NCBI GenBank assembly: GCA_016929095.1
Contig: JAFGJM010000015.1
Coordinates: 62,001 to 126,000, forward strand
Length of the DNA stretch: 64,000 nucleotides
Origin: Anaerolineales bacterium
GTDB lineage: Bacteria > Chloroflexota > Anaerolineae > Anaerolineales > UBA4823
Direction of reading: 5' to 3'
Made by a program: the position numbers and the translations under genes
Part shown: positions 1 through 9,972 of the stretch, piece by piece
Layout: each line of letters begins with the position of its first letter
How positions within the stretch are numbered: position 1 is the first letter of the stretch
Notes under the pieces: model-generated
What the model saw: the letters and a program-made list of their open reading frames with translations, nothing else
Database searches by the model: none
Told to the model about the DNA's origin: nothing

Positions 1-83
1 CCGGCGCCTTTACTTTGTAAAATAACGCTGACGATCAGGGCAATTGACGTTATAATCAATGCGATATCTAAATATCTTTCCAC
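1..83 (-). CDS. secG: SecG, preprotein translocase subunit (N-terminal part, cut by window edge)
   Basis: Reading leftward from a GTG at 83-81, the first 27 codons encode a hydrophobic helix that ends in LQSKGAG, the conserved end of the first SecG transmembrane segment. A GGGAGG ribosome binding site lies at 94-89, five bases before the GTG. SecG is a small two-helix membrane protein that assists SecYE in protein export. The rest of the gene, including the glycine-rich loop and second helix, lies outside the window, so the call rests on the N-terminus alone. No other gene is seen up to position 299. Confidence 0.62.
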   Translation of the reverse strand, partial: MERYLDIALIITSIALIVSVILQSKGA

Positions 84-299
84 ACAAGCCTCCCAATCAG
101 TAATTCAAAATTGGACTATAAGCAGGCGGATTATACCTTTCGTCATCTGAATAGTCAAATAGTCTAGAGCTATACTGTTGAATAATTTCTTTCCCAAAAT
201 AAATATCGGGGTTGTGGTGGTGAAGCAAAGCTGCACCGAACCAAAACTCGTTTATCTTCTATTGCAATTGTTTTACAATACTTATCCGGAGTCGTTTCA

Positions 300-1361
300 T
301 TGAAGGAATTGGTCATCAATTTACACATTCATACCCGCTACTCTGATGGACATGCCAGTCATAGCGAAATCGCCCAGGCAGCCATTAAAGCCGGGCTGGA
401 CGCCATCATCATCACAGACCATAATGTGTTGGTCAATGGAATGGAGAAATATGTACGCAGCGATAACGGACAGGTGCTGTTATTAGTAGGGGAGGAAATC
501 CACGATCCAGGCAGGTCCCCTCAAAAAAACCATATGTTGGTGTTTGGGGCAAACCATGAATTAGCGCCCCTGGCACCCAACCCGCAAAAACTGGTGGATA
601 GTGTGCGCCAGCATGGCGGGCTCTCATTTCTCGCCCACATCATTGATCTGGCTGCCCCAGCAGTGAACGAACCGGATATTTCCTGGGTGGATTGGGATAT
701 CCAGGGCTTTACCGGAATTGAACTATGGAACGGCTTTTCGGAATTCAAATCGTTGATCAAAAGCAAACTCCATGCCGTTTTTTATGCTTTTTTTCCAAAT
801 TTCATCGCCCGCGGTCCTTCACCAGCCGCATTGGAGATATGGGACAAACTGCTTGTCAATGGGCAACATGCCGTTGCCGTCGGCGGCAGTGATGCACATG
901 CCTTGCCCGCCAGTATGGGTCCTCTCAAGCGTACATTATTCCCATACGAATATCATTTTCGAACAATCAATACCCATGTACTGCTTCCTCATGATTTAAA
1001 CGACAATTTAGGCGAAGACCGCCGCATGATATTCCAGGCTCTGGCGCATGGGCATGCCTTCATCGGATACGATCTGCCGGCGCCCACACGCGGTTTCAGC
1101 TTTTCCGCTAAAGGCTTCACCCAAACTGCCCAAATGGGCGATACCATTCCGGCTAAAAATGGTGTAACTTTCCAGGTGCGCCTACCCCAACCCGCCGAAT
1201 GCCGTTTAATCAAAAATGGCTTGCCCGTTAAAATCTGGAAGAAACGTCAAAGCTGTACATTTATCACTGCCGAACCGGGTATTTACCGGGTCGAAGTTTA
1301 CACACAATACTATAATCAAAGGCGTGGTTGGATATTCAGTAATCCAATTTACGTAATCTAG
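300..1361 (+). CDS. PHP-domain metal-dependent phosphoesterase
   Basis: A 353-residue cytoplasmic protein with the PHP metal-binding signature: H9 and H11 in LHIHTRYSDG, D40-H41 in ITDHN, E65/E66 in GEEIH, H113 in FLAHI, and D198 with H200 in GGSDAHA. These residues bind a metal cluster that hydrolyses phosphoesters. The substrate cannot be told from sequence; the family includes nucleases and histidinol- or nucleotide-phosphatases. Residues after about 250 look like a small beta domain seen in other Chloroflexota PHP proteins (inferred). The start is a TTG preceded by CGGAG at 286-290. uvrB begins only nine bases after the stop, so the two are probably co-transcribed. Confidence 0.85.
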   Translation: MKELVINLHIHTRYSDGHASHSEIAQAAIKAGLDAIIITDHNVLVNGMEKYVRSDNGQVLLLVGEEIHDPGRSPQKNHMLVFGANHELAPLAPNPQKLVDSVRQHGGLSFLAHIIDLAAPAVNEPDISWVDWDIQGFTGIELWNGFSEFKSLIKSKLHAVFYAFFPNFIARGPSPAALEIWDKLLVNGQHAVAVGGSDAHALPASMGPLKRTLFPYEYHFRTINTHVLLPHDLNDNLGEDRRMIFQALAHGHAFIGYDLPAPTRGFSFSAKGFTQTAQMGDTIPAKNGVTFQVRLPQPAECRLIKNGLPVKIWKKRQSCTFITAEPGIYRVEVYTQYYNQRRGWIFSNPIYVI

Positions 1362-1370
1362 GAAATTTGT

Positions 1371-3410
1371 ATGGAATTTAAACTCGAGGCCCCTTATCAA
1401 CCAACCGGCGATCAACCCGAAGCGATACAAAAGATCGTCGAGGGTATTCAGAAAGGTTACCGTGACCAGGTACTGCTGGGCGCTACCGGCACCGGGAAAA
1501 CCTTTACCATGGCATCGGTGATTGAACAAGTCCAGAAGCCGGCTTTGGTGATGGCGCACAATAAAACCCTGGCAGCGCAATTGTATGCCGAATTCAAAGA
1601 ATTCTTCCCAGAAAACGCGGTGGAATATTTTGTATCTTATTATGATTACTACCAGCCGGAGGCATATGTCCCCCGCCGCGACCTTTACATCGAAAAAGAC
1701 AGCGACATCAACGAGGAAATCGAGCGGTTACGGCTGGCAGCCACCACAGCATTAATGTCTCGTAAGGATGTGATCATCGTCGCCTCGGTTTCATGCATCT
1801 ATGGCATCGGAAATCCAGATGCCTATGGCAGGGTGGTCATCAACCTGCAAAGCGGCAATATCTATCGCCGGAACGCCTTGCTACGTCAGCTTATCGAAGG
1901 GCAGTATGAACGCAATGACCTGGAATTAAAACCCGGTAATTTTCGTGTGCGCGGCGATACCCTGGAAGTGATCCCCGCATACCAGGAAAAATACGGCTAT
2001 CGCATTTCGTTTTTTGGCGATGAAGTCGAGCGCATGGTGGAATTCGATCCCGTCACCGGTGAGTTGAAACGCCAATTGCCCGCTATTCATATCTATCCTG
2101 CCAAACATTTCATCACGGATCAAGACAAATTAAAGGAAGCTATCCAGGATATTCAAACAGAAATGACCGAACAGGTGATGCAATTCAAGTTACAAGAAAA
2201 GCATCTGGAAGCCCAGCGCCTGGAACAACGCACCATATATGATCTGGAGATGCTGCGTGAAGTAGGTTACTGCTCGGGCATCGAGAATTACTCCCGCCAT
2301 CTGGATCAACGGCCGGCTGGCTCTCCGCCATGGACTTTAATGGATTATATCCCCTCCGATTACCTGCTTATCCTGGATGAATCCCACATGACTGTACCGC
2401 AAATCCGCGGCATGTATAACGGCGACCGCTCACGCAAACAAACATTGGTGGAATACGGCTTCCGGCTCCCCTCTGCCCTGGATAACCGCCCGCTGACCTT
2501 TAATGAATTCGAAAAGCATATGGGATACACGATCTATACTTCTGCCACCCCCGGCCCATATGAAATGAATAAAGCAGACCAGGTGGTGGAGCAGATCATC
2601 CGCCCCACCGGATTGATCGATCCGGAAGTTGAAGTGCGTCCGATAGAAGGACAGGTTGATGATCTGGTGGGTGAAATCCGCAGCCGGGTAGAGGTAGGAC
2701 AACGCACCCTGGTAACCACCCTCACCAAACGCATGGCAGAAAAACTGGCGGATTACCTGAAAGATTTAGGGACGAAAGTGCATTATCTGCACTCCGAAGT
2801 CGACACATTGGAACGTATTGGCATCCTGCGCGATCTCCGTTTGGGCGTTTATGATGTGGTGGTAGGCATCAACTTGCTGCGCGAAGGACTGGACCTTCCC
2901 GAAGTCTCCCTGGTAGCCATCCTGGATGCCGACAAAGAGGGTTTTTTACGCTCCGATACCGCCCTGATCCAAACCATCGGCCGGGCTGCCCGGCATGTCA
3001 ACGGCAAAGTGATCATGTACGCCGATAAAGTCACCGATTCGATGCGCCGGGCAATCGACGAAACCACACGCCGCCGCGCCAAACAAGAAACGTATAATAA
3101 AGAGCATGGCATCCAGCCTATCAGCATTTTAAAAGCTGTGCGTGACCTCACCGATCAATTGAGTATAAAAGTTGTAGCTGAAGAAAAGGGGGAATATCGC
3201 GTCCGGGGAACCTCCGGTCTGCCGAAATCGGAGTTGCAGCGGATCATTACCGAAACGGAAAAACAAATGAAGGAAGCTGCCAAAAATCTGGAATTTGAAA
3301 AAGCTGCCGTATTACGCGATCAGGTGTTTGAATTGCGCGGTATCCTGGCAGAAGAATCAAATCTACCCCCCTGGAAAAAGATACGGTTACTTTCGGGCGA
3401 GGAAGAATAG
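1371..3410 (+). CDS. uvrB: UvrB, excinuclease ABC subunit B
   Basis: Full-length (679 residues) damage-verification helicase of nucleotide excision repair; it takes lesions from UvrA and recruits UvrC. Walker A is GATGTGKT at residues 37-44. The beta-hairpin that inserts between DNA strands is the tyrosine-rich [12 protein letters not shown] around 92-103. Helicase motif II appears as LDESH, and the arginine-finger region QTIGRAARH lies near 535. A C-terminal UVR coiled coil (about 630-665) for UvrC contact is complete. It sits directly after the PHP gene. No oddities. Confidence 0.98.
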   Translation: MEFKLEAPYQPTGDQPEAIQKIVEGIQKGYRDQVLLGATGTGKTFTMASVIEQVQKPALVMAHNKTLAAQLYAEFKEFFPENAVEYFVSYYDYYQPEAYVPRRDLYIEKDSDINEEIERLRLAATTALMSRKDVIIVASVSCIYGIGNPDAYGRVVINLQSGNIYRRNALLRQLIEGQYERNDLELKPGNFRVRGDTLEVIPAYQEKYGYRISFFGDEVERMVEFDPVTGELKRQLPAIHIYPAKHFITDQDKLKEAIQDIQTEMTEQVMQFKLQEKHLEAQRLEQRTIYDLEMLREVGYCSGIENYSRHLDQRPAGSPPWTLMDYIPSDYLLILDESHMTVPQIRGMYNGDRSRKQTLVEYGFRLPSALDNRPLTFNEFEKHMGYTIYTSATPGPYEMNKADQVVEQIIRPTGLIDPEVEVRPIEGQVDDLVGEIRSRVEVGQRTLVTTLTKRMAEKLADYLKDLGTKVHYLHSEVDTLERIGILRDLRLGVYDVVVGINLLREGLDLPEVSLVAILDADKEGFLRSDTALIQTIGRAARHVNGKVIMYADKVTDSMRRAIDETTRRRAKQETYNKEHGIQPISILKAVRDLTDQLSIKVVAEEKGEYRVRGTSGLPKSELQRIITETEKQMKEAAKNLEFEKAAVLRDQVFELRGILAEESNLPPWKKIRLLSGEEE

Positions 3411-3510
3411 TATTCTCATCGATTTTTCGAAAATCATTCACAACTTCTTCATATCCACATCCTATACTATAACCAATCTATCTATTCGCATATAAAAAAG
3501 GATGTGATTT

Positions 3511-4092
3511 ATGAAAACCAGTGTGATAATCGCGATTGTAGTAGGTGTAGCCATTTTGGCTGTACTGGCTGGTGGTGTGGCGGGTTACTTCATCGCCCGC
3601 AGTCAAATTTCTTCTACAAGTGTCATATGGAAGACCGCCGTGTACGATAGCGGTCTTGATTTTTATGGCCCGTCAATCATGCCCAGGCATTGGCGCGGGA
3701 TGGATAATCCTGGCATGTTTGGCGGGACTATGATCGATAGATGGCAAGCGGAAAGTGATCGCCCCAGGTTGAAATACATGCTCGATGCTCTGGCTGAATC
3801 ATTGGATACAACCTCGGACTCATTAAAGGAAGAATTATCATCCGGGAAGACAATTTGGGATCTGGCTTCTGCCCAGGGTATTGATGAAGAAGATTTCGGG
3901 CAATTTATGATCGACGCAGCCACAAATGCACTCAATCAAATGGTGGCTGATGAAGAATTAACACAAAAGCAAGCCGATGCCATGCTCGAACAAATACAAC
4001 AAAGATGGGAAAATATAGATCCTGAAAACATTCCCGGCATATTCATGGGTCCCAAAAGCAGATCTCGGACATGGCGCTGGCATATACCATAA
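3511..4092 (+). CDS. membrane-anchored hypothetical protein
   Basis: A 193-residue protein. Residues 5-29 form one hydrophobic segment with an uncleaved look (IAIVVGVAILAVLAGGVAGYF), so the rest should face outside the membrane. The soluble part has one or two helical repeats of the kind LSSGKTIWDLASAQGID (about 105-125), followed by a Gln/Glu-rich helix. The phrase 'sGktiwdlA...gi' recurs in many uncharacterised bacterial envelope proteins, but I cannot name a function. The start has AAAGGATGTGAT just upstream. The next gene cluster is a two-component system 350 bases on; a sensor-partner link is possible but unsupported. Confidence 0.75.
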   Translation: MKTSVIIAIVVGVAILAVLAGGVAGYFIARSQISSTSVIWKTAVYDSGLDFYGPSIMPRHWRGMDNPGMFGGTMIDRWQAESDRPRLKYMLDALAESLDTTSDSLKEELSSGKTIWDLASAQGIDEEDFGQFMIDAATNALNQMVADEELTQKQADAMLEQIQQRWENIDPENIPGIFMGPKSRSRTWRWHIP

Positions 4093-4144
4093 ATATCCTT
4101 ACCCCCTCTTTCCTCCCTTTTTCGCAGCCCCTCTCCAACCTGGG

Positions 4145-4267
4145 GCTGTCCAAAAAGATAATTTTGTCATGTTGCACGAAGTGTATTTCACGAAGCGAAA
4201 CATCTCACATTAAATAGTGAAAAGAACCTTCGCGTCGCTCAGGGTGACAGGCTTCTTTTAGGACAGC
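4145..4267. repeat. MITE-like element with 13-bp terminal inverted repeats
   Basis: The gap 4093-4446 has no gene. Inside it GCTGTCCAAAAAG (4145-4157) is matched at 12 of 13 positions by the reverse complement of CTTTTAGGACAGC (4255-4267), giving a 123-base unit with terminal inverted repeats. Its interior (CGAAGCGAAACATCT ... CTTCGCGTCGCTCAGGGTGAC) resembles the interspersed repeats at 18.4-18.8 kb. No coding capacity. Whether it moved by transposase in trans is inference. Confidence 0.5.
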
Positions 4268-4435
4268 TTTAAGCGGGTAGGGGGCAGGTACATCAGAAGG
4301 ACAAGTGGGAAGGAAAGCATGATAAATACTCTCGGTTTAAAAAAAATACGGGCATTCTTCAGTTCGTTTCAATGAACAATGCCCAATTTTCACAACCCAG
4401 AAAACGGATGACCGATTACTATTAACATAATTTCT

Positions 4436-4443
4436 TGTATAAT
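4436..4443 (+). promoter_or_regulatory. -10 box placed for a leaderless message of the response regulator
   Basis: A perfect TATAAT (4438-4443) preceded directly by TG lies three bases before ATG 4447 and six before ATG 4450. With a usual 6-7 base gap to the start of transcription, the message would begin at or next to the start codon, and no Shine-Dalgarno sequence fits. The -35 region (TTACTA at 4416) is weak. Confidence 0.5.
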
Positions 4444-4446
4444 CAA

Positions 4447-5160
4447 ATGATGAGCACGATTTTAATCATCGAAGACGAAGTAGAATTGGTAAAAGTACTG
4501 CGCGCCTATTTGGAGCAAGCCGGATATGATGTGTTAACGGCTTACCGGGGCGACAGTGGTCTCTCGACATGGGAACACAAACGTCCCGATGCTGTGATCT
4601 TAGATCTAAACTTACCTGGGATGGACGGATTGGATGTGGCAAAACAAATCCGGCGGAAGGCTTCGACTCCCATCTTGATGCTCACTGCGCGTGTAGAAGA
4701 AATCGATCAACTGATTGGGCTTGAATTAGGCGCCGATGATTACCTCACTAAACCGTATTCACCCCGTTTGGTCGTAGCCCACTTACGCGCCCTGTTACGC
4801 CGCGCTGGCTCACCGGCGGATAAGCCAATAATCTTGCGGGCTGCGGATTTCGAGATCAACCTGGACGCCCATTCGGTTCACCGGTATGACCAGGAAATTG
4901 AGCTTACCCCTACCGAATTCAACCTGCTGGCAACCCTCGCAGAACAACCCGGGCGTACTTTTACCCGGCTGCAACTGCTGGAAACCGCCAGTCAAGGCAT
5001 GGCATATGCCGGATATGAACGCACCATCGATGCGCATATTAAAAATCTGCGGGCGAAAATCGAACCCGACTCAAAAAACCCAATATATATCGAAACAGTC
5101 TTCGGGGTTGGTTATCGCTTCGCAAAAACAACCTATCCCAACTCCCAAACCTGCACCTGA
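4447..5160 (+). CDS. OmpR-family response regulator
   Basis: A DNA-binding response regulator of about 237 residues. Receiver domain: acidic pair EDE at the N-terminus, phosphoacceptor aspartate in VILDLNLPG (about D53), Thr in MLTAR, Lys in YLTKPY. A C-terminal winged helix carries LTPTEFNLLATLAEQPG and ends with the wing YIETVFGVGYRF, typical of OmpR/PhoB. Two adjacent ATG codons (4447, 4450) are possible; a TTG at 4435 also fits the frame but overlaps the -10 box. The histidine kinase follows 116 bases later. Target genes unknown. Confidence 0.93.
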   Translation: MMSTILIIEDEVELVKVLRAYLEQAGYDVLTAYRGDSGLSTWEHKRPDAVILDLNLPGMDGLDVAKQIRRKASTPILMLTARVEEIDQLIGLELGADDYLTKPYSPRLVVAHLRALLRRAGSPADKPIILRAADFEINLDAHSVHRYDQEIELTPTEFNLLATLAEQPGRTFTRLQLLETASQGMAYAGYERTIDAHIKNLRAKIEPDSKNPIYIETVFGVGYRFAKTTYPNSQTCT

Positions 5161-5276
5161 TGCTGCTTTCCGATCCTCGCTTCTCTCTTTTCACTTCATT
5201 ATTCTGGGTAATCTTTTCTCTACTCACCGCTTACCACTCACTGCTCACCTGATCTCTGATACCTGATACATTTCCC

Positions 5277-6632
5277 ATGCGCCGCCGATTGATCCTCTCT
5301 TTTCTTATCGTAGTTTTTATCTCCATCACCAGCATGATGGTTATTGCCCGTATTAGAACCGCCAACGAAATCCGCACATTTATTTACAGCGGCGAAATGA
5401 CCGGCAGCGAAGAGATGGTGAGTTTGCTGGAAGAGTATTACCAGACCCACCAAAGCTGGCAAGGTGTGGGACGCATTTTCGAGGAACGCGGCCGCGGCAT
5501 GCGCCTGAACCAGGAGCGAATTTCAGCCATGCACAATCGGCTGCGTCTGTTGGATGCTCAAGGTGTAATTATTGTGGACACTAACAGCTCAGAGGCGCAA
5601 GAATTCATCACCCAGGAGGACATCGAAACCGCTATTCCCATCATTATAAAAAATCAGACGGTGGGATATTTACTCTCAGATACTGGCTTGATCATCACCC
5701 GCGGTAATGAAACGAAATTGGTGGAACGGGTCAACCGGGCTGCCATCATCGCCGGCTTGATCACCGCCATGTTATCTTTGGTGATTGTCTCATTCCTGGC
5801 TTACAGGTTGCTTAAACCGGTGCATGAACTGACTCAAGCCACCGAACGCATTGCAGAAGGAGACCTTTCGCAGCGAGTTCCAGTCCATGGAAATGATGAG
5901 TTGGCAATATTGGGAAACGCCTTCAATCGCATGGCGGATTCGCTGCAAAATGCCGAAAATAACCGCCAGGCAATGACTGCCGACATTGCCCACGAATTAC
6001 GCAACCCTCTGGCTGTACAACGCGCCAATCTGGAAGCCATGCAAGACGGAATCTACGATCTGACGCCTGAAACTTTACAACCGCTCATCGACCAAAACCT
6101 GATGCTCACCCGCCTGGTGGAAGACTTACGCACCCTGGCTCTGGCAGATGCCGGTCAATTGGAATTGGTGCGCGTGGAAGCGGATTTTCCAACACTGGTT
6201 AAACGAGTTATGGAACATTTCCAGCCGGCAATGGACGAAAAACAAATCATTTTAAATCTGATCTCCCCACCCCACTGTCCACCGGTAACACTTGATCCGG
6301 TGCGCATCGAACAAATCCTGGGCAATTTACTATCCAATGCCTTGCGTTTTACCCCCGATTCGGGAAAAATTGAACTGGAAATCACCTGCTCCCCTCAAAC
6401 CATCCGCCTGGATGTGCACGACAGCGGCGCCGGTATCCCAGAAGAGGCACTGCCTCATATATTCCAACGCTTCTACCGCGCCGATAAAGCGCGCAGCCGG
6501 GCGGAGGGCGGCAGCGGATTGGGTCTGGCTATTGCCCGCAAAATTGCAGAAGCGCATGGCGGCAGCCTGACAGCCGCGAATCACCCGCATGGCGGCGCCG
6601 TTATCTCATTATCTTTACCTTTCAAAGCCTAG
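5277..6632 (+). CDS. HAMP-domain sensor histidine kinase
   Basis: A 451-residue membrane kinase, presumed partner of the upstream regulator. Transmembrane helices lie near residues 4-24 and 150-175, enclosing an extracytoplasmic sensor region of about 125 residues. A HAMP linker follows (LLKPVHELTQATERIAEGDLSQRVP), then the dimerisation/phosphoacceptor domain with H239 in DIAHELRNPL, then the ATP-binding domain with the N box NLLSNALRF, G1 box DSGAGIP and G2 box GGSGLGLAIARK. All catalytic motifs are intact. The signal cannot be read from the sensor region. The 116-base gap before it carries degenerate ACTCACCGC-type low-complexity sequence. ybaK starts six bases after the stop. Confidence 0.93.
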   Translation: MRRRLILSFLIVVFISITSMMVIARIRTANEIRTFIYSGEMTGSEEMVSLLEEYYQTHQSWQGVGRIFEERGRGMRLNQERISAMHNRLRLLDAQGVIIVDTNSSEAQEFITQEDIETAIPIIIKNQTVGYLLSDTGLIITRGNETKLVERVNRAAIIAGLITAMLSLVIVSFLAYRLLKPVHELTQATERIAEGDLSQRVPVHGNDELAILGNAFNRMADSLQNAENNRQAMTADIAHELRNPLAVQRANLEAMQDGIYDLTPETLQPLIDQNLMLTRLVEDLRTLALADAGQLELVRVEADFPTLVKRVMEHFQPAMDEKQIILNLISPPHCPPVTLDPVRIEQILGNLLSNALRFTPDSGKIELEITCSPQTIRLDVHDSGAGIPEEALPHIFQRFYRADKARSRAEGGSGLGLAIARKIAEAHGGSLTAANHPHGGAVISLSLPFKA

Positions 6633-6638
6633 GTACTC

Positions 6639-7109
6639 ATGAAACCCAATAACATCACCCGCTTACTCGACCAACGAAAAATCGCTTACACTGCCTACGA
6701 ACTCCCGGCAGAAAAATTGGGGGCAGTGGAAACGGCTCAATACCTGGATGTACCGCCAAACCTGGTATATAAAACCATCGTGGTCACCCGCATCGAAAAA
6801 GGAAAACCCATCCTGGCAATCGTTCCAGGTGACCACGAAGTAAACCTGAAGACTCTGGCTTCCGCCGTGGGCGAGAAAAAACTGGCTTTACCCACCGAGA
6901 AAGAAGCCGAACGACTAACCGGGCTTCAGGCGGGGGGCATATCACCCCTGGCGCTCTTGAACCGCGGTTTTCAAGTGTTCATCGACTGTTCTGCTCAATC
7001 TGTATCAGAAATCTATATTTCTGGCGGGCAGCGCGGATTAAATATTCGTCTCGCTCCGGCTGCCCTCGCGCATCTGGTAAACGCCAAATTTGCCGCCATC
7101 ACCCGCTGA
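6639..7109 (+). CDS. ybaK: YbaK/EbsC-family aminoacyl-tRNA deacylase
   Basis: A 156-residue single-domain protein of the YbaK/ProX fold. In characterised members it hydrolyses Cys-tRNA(Pro) or similar mischarged tRNAs in trans, preventing misincorporation. Seen here: the typical opening (RLLDQRKIAYTAYELP), a conserved lysine in NLVYKTIVV, the GDHEVNLKTLASAVG stretch and the GGISPLALLN loop that lines the substrate pocket. The length matches YbaK. Exact tRNA specificity (Cys-tRNA(Pro) versus Ala-tRNA(Pro)) is not decidable by eye. It probably shares a transcript with the two-component genes and is convergent with the lipoprotein gene just downstream. Confidence 0.88.
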   Translation: MKPNNITRLLDQRKIAYTAYELPAEKLGAVETAQYLDVPPNLVYKTIVVTRIEKGKPILAIVPGDHEVNLKTLASAVGEKKLALPTEKEAERLTGLQAGGISPLALLNRGFQVFIDCSAQSVSEIYISGGQRGLNIRLAPAALAHLVNAKFAAITR

Positions 7110-7111
7110 GA

Positions 7112-7771
7112 TCACTGAGTATATTCACCCGCCAGTTGCCCATTTACCCATATCGTGTAATTTCCGGCTGTAAAACTACCCAAACTTACCAACGTCTCGA
7201 AGGGATGCAGCACCTGTATACACACCCCTGCTGGATCGGCCAACGAAAATACTTCAACGGCAATCTTGTTTTCAGCATCCGGGGCGGTCATGCTTACACG
7301 CAAATAATGACAGGGTGTAGGCAGCGAGCCTGCTAAATATAATCCCGCCGATGTTGGGTTGTCTTCCTCCAAAACCCTGACTTCGATTTTATCTAAATAC
7401 ACCGACCCTTTAGTCATCGATTCTTCACCGGGGATGGGATTCATGGGCGATGTAATATTATTATTGATCGCCTCAGCCGGACCGGGATAAGCGGTGTTGC
7501 CAGACACATCGGTGGATGGCGCGGGATAGGGGCTGTCCATTACGACAGTGTCCGGCGCCGGGTAAGCCGTTTCCGGAACCGTTTCCATCGTGCTGGGTTC
7601 TGGATAAGCTGGCGCTTCGGTTTCCACGATAATCTCGGTTGGCGATATGACCACCGCGGGCAGCTCCGTTGAAGACGAATTTTCAGCAGGCGCGCTGGTC
7701 TCTGGTTGTTGACCACACCCCGCCATGAGTAACACCAGGATCAAGCAAATCATCAATGTTTTTTGACGCAT
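7112..7771 (-). CDS. lipoprotein with YPxP repeats
   Basis: A predicted exported lipoprotein of 219 residues: signal peptide with a hydrophobic core, then lipobox LMAGC around residue 18. The linker after the cysteine carries four spaced copies of a YP(E/A/G)P motif in a Ser/Thr/Pro-rich tract, a likely flexible tether. The C-terminal 100 residues look like a compact beta domain (VYLDKIEVRVLEEDNP ... YTIWVNGQLAGEY), function unknown. GGAGG at 7777-7781 sits five bases before ATG 7771; an upstream in-frame ATG at 7783 overlaps that site and is rejected. It stands next to rtcB on the same strand (70-base gap). Confidence 0.82.
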   Translation of the reverse strand: MRQKTLMICLILVLLMAGCGQQPETSAPAENSSSTELPAVVISPTEIIVETEAPAYPEPSTMETVPETAYPAPDTVVMDSPYPAPSTDVSGNTAYPGPAEAINNNITSPMNPIPGEESMTKGSVYLDKIEVRVLEEDNPTSAGLYLAGSLPTPCHYLRVSMTAPDAENKIAVEVFSLADPAGVCIQVLHPFETLVSLGSFTAGNYTIWVNGQLAGEYTQ

Positions 7772-7841
7772 AAAAACCTCCATTAAATCTTTAATGTATT
7801 CAATAGACGCTACAATTTTATTAATTGTTCCTCAGCGTGCA

Positions 7842-9293
7842 TTACCCCTTGACCACGATAAGAGGCTTCAGGCGGGCAACTTTTCGCGCCAATCCTGCAC
7901 CGATGACTGTATCTACCACCTCGTCCACATCTTTATAAGCTTCAGGCGCTTCTTCAGCCAATCCCGCCATAGAACCCGCACGAATAGTTATGCCTTCATC
8001 TTGCAATGCTTTACGCAAATCTTCGCCCCATATTTTCTTCTTCGCCTGCGCCCGGCTCATTAACCGGCCTGCGCCGTGACAGGTAGAACCAAACGATCGC
8101 TGCATACTTTGCTCAGTTCCCACCAATACCCACGAAGCGGTACCCATGCTGCCCGGGACTAAAACCGGCTGTCCAATTTCTCGGTATTCCTCAGGTAAAT
8201 CCGGGCTGCCTGGCCCAAAGGCACGCGTCGCGCCTTTGCGGTGGACACATACTTTGATCGATTCCCCTTCTACCGTATGCACCTCGATCTTGCCGATGTT
8301 ATGGGCAATATCGTACACCTGATATAACCGCCAATCTTTCACCTTGCCAGCCAGTACCTGTTCGAATGCCTGGCGGGCAAAATGCGCCAGCACCTGACGG
8401 TTGGCAAAGGCATAATTAGCGGCGCAGCGCATAGCGCTCAGGTACGCCTGCCCCTCCGGAGAGGTCAATGGGGCGCATACCAATTCTCGATCCGGCAAAT
8501 GAATACCATAACGCTTTACTGCTTTTTGAAAGGATGCGACGTAATCAGTGCAAATTTGGTGTCCGAAGCCGCGTGAGCCGCAATGGATTTGCACCGTGAG
8601 TGCGCCTTCTTTCAAGCCCATGATCGAAGCTGCTTGTTGATCAAAAACCTGTTCAACAACCTCCACCTCGATAAAATGATTTCCAGCCCCCAGACTGCCA
8701 AGTTGCTGACGCCCGCGCTGGCGGGCGCGGACACTCACCGAAGCCGGGTTGGCCCCTTCCAATTTTCCCCCTTCTTCGGTACGCCGAATATCGTCTTCAT
8801 GGGCGTAGCCATGTTTCAGCGTCCAACGGCTGCCATCCCGGCAAACTGCTTCCAACTCTTTGTCTGTGAGATTGATTTTCCCTTTACCACCCACACCGCT
8901 CGGACATAAGTGGTTCAATGCCGAAGCCAGATCATCCAAAAATCCACTCACCTCCTCATGCATGATGGGGGAACTCAGTAACCGCACGCCGCAATTGATG
9001 TCATAACCTATCCCGCCCGGTGAGATGACCCCCTCCGGGTAACGCGTAGCTGCCACGCCGCCGATGGGAAAGCCATATCCCTGATGCATATCCGGCATAA
9101 CCACGACATGACCTACCAGACCTGGTAAAGTCGCACAATTGACCGCTTGTTCCAAAGACCTGTCTTCCATCACAGCTTCCAGTAAATTGTGAGTAGCAAA
9201 AATACGCACCGCAACCTGCATATCATCATTCACAGTCGCCGGGATTTCCCACTCATAATCAGATATTCGTTTCAAATCCCTTATACTTACCAT
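7842..9293 (-). CDS. rtcB: RtcB, tRNA/RNA-splicing ligase
   Basis: A 483-residue RNA ligase that joins 2',3'-cyclic phosphate (or 3'-phosphate) ends to 5'-OH ends with GTP and Mn2+. Seen: [16 protein letters not shown] and [14 protein letters not shown] (metal-binding Cys), [24 protein letters not shown], and near the C-terminus [12 protein letters not shown], whose His is the guanylated residue in the family. All key motifs are intact. It lies downstream of the archease gene on the same strand (72-base gap), so ligase and activator are likely co-expressed. Physiological role (tRNA splicing, RNA repair) is not determined by context. Confidence 0.97.
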   Translation of the reverse strand: MVSIRDLKRISDYEWEIPATVNDDMQVAVRIFATHNLLEAVMEDRSLEQAVNCATLPGLVGHVVVMPDMHQGYGFPIGGVAATRYPEGVISPGGIGYDINCGVRLLSSPIMHEEVSGFLDDLASALNHLCPSGVGGKGKINLTDKELEAVCRDGSRWTLKHGYAHEDDIRRTEEGGKLEGANPASVSVRARQRGRQQLGSLGAGNHFIEVEVVEQVFDQQAASIMGLKEGALTVQIHCGSRGFGHQICTDYVASFQKAVKRYGIHLPDRELVCAPLTSPEGQAYLSAMRCAANYAFANRQVLAHFARQAFEQVLAGKVKDWRLYQVYDIAHNIGKIEVHTVEGESIKVCVHRKGATRAFGPGSPDLPEEYREIGQPVLVPGSMGTASWVLVGTEQSMQRSFGSTCHGAGRLMSRAQAKKKIWGEDLRKALQDEGITIRAGSMAGLAEEAPEAYKDVDEVVDTVIGAGLARKVARLKPLIVVKG

Positions 9294-9365
9294 CAGATTT
9301 TTCCTCTTACAATAAACAATATTAATCGGTTATCAGTAAACAGGTATTAGGTATAAGGATAACCA

Positions 9366-9845
9366 TTAAACATCAAATACAATATGCGCTTCCAGGCCTT
9401 GTTTTTTATTTTCAACCTTTAAATTATGGTATGTCACGGCTTTGATCTCTTTATTCAAGGAGATAATCGGACCGCCAAATAATTGAGCCCGCATTTGATC
9501 ATCTTCAATCGCGCACGCCATCGCATTAAAACCTACGCCTTCCATCTCACTGATAAATATTATTTCATTCAACAACGAAACCAATAAATCTTCAGCATCC
9601 AAAAAATGAATTGAAACCAACCGCTCGACACGATGCTGATCATCCAGGATTACGCCGCTTAATGCATTCATGCCCAATAGCGCCTGCTCCAGTAAATCGC
9701 AAAAACTTTGCCCCCATACGTGCAGCTCCCAATCAGCGGTATGGGCTTTCTCTTCGAAGCCAGCGTATGATCTATCTGCCATATCCCTGAGTATACCGAA
9801 TTTTCCATCATTTCCAGGGGTTATTAAAAAACCTTTATCAAACAT
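9366..9845 (-). CDS. archease, RtcB activator
   Basis: A 159-residue protein matching archease: EEKAHTADWELHVWG contains the conserved His-Thr-Ala-Asp at the start of the fold, and the C-terminal half has LNEIIFISEMEG and EIKAVTYHNLKV followed by the closing IVFDV. Archease binds Ca2+ and speeds multiple-turnover guanylation of RtcB. Usual length is about 140; the extra N-terminal 22 residues suggest that an internal start (MADRSYAG) could be the real one. rtcB follows on the same strand. It is divergent from the FHA genes; the 120-base gap carries promoter-like boxes. Confidence 0.93.
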   Translation of the reverse strand: MFDKGFLITPGNDGKFGILRDMADRSYAGFEEKAHTADWELHVWGQSFCDLLEQALLGMNALSGVILDDQHRVERLVSIHFLDAEDLLVSLLNEIIFISEMEGVGFNAMACAIEDDQMRAQLFGGPIISLNKEIKAVTYHNLKVENKKQGLEAHIVFDV

Positions 9846-9900
9846 TCATAATTTGTCGAAAGCTAACTGCTATAATAAATTTTTCATCAGCGCCATCAAT

Positions 9901-9930
9901 TTGCCTTTTCATTGGGAATCCTCGTATAAT
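9901..9930 (+). promoter_or_regulatory. promoter of the FHA gene pair
   Basis: TTGCCT (9901-9906), an 18-base spacer and a perfect TATAAT (9925-9930) lie 42 bases before ATG 9973. A second, extended -10 box (TGC-TATAAT, 9868-9876) sits upstream on the same strand. Confidence 0.5.
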
Positions 9931-9972
9931 TACTCGTAAAGATAGACGCAAGCAGTTATATCACTATTGGAA

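Noticed and set aside
1206-1580. 124-codon frame antisense to the PHP/uvrB junction
   Set aside because: It lies wholly over two strongly supported genes on the other strand and shows no motif.
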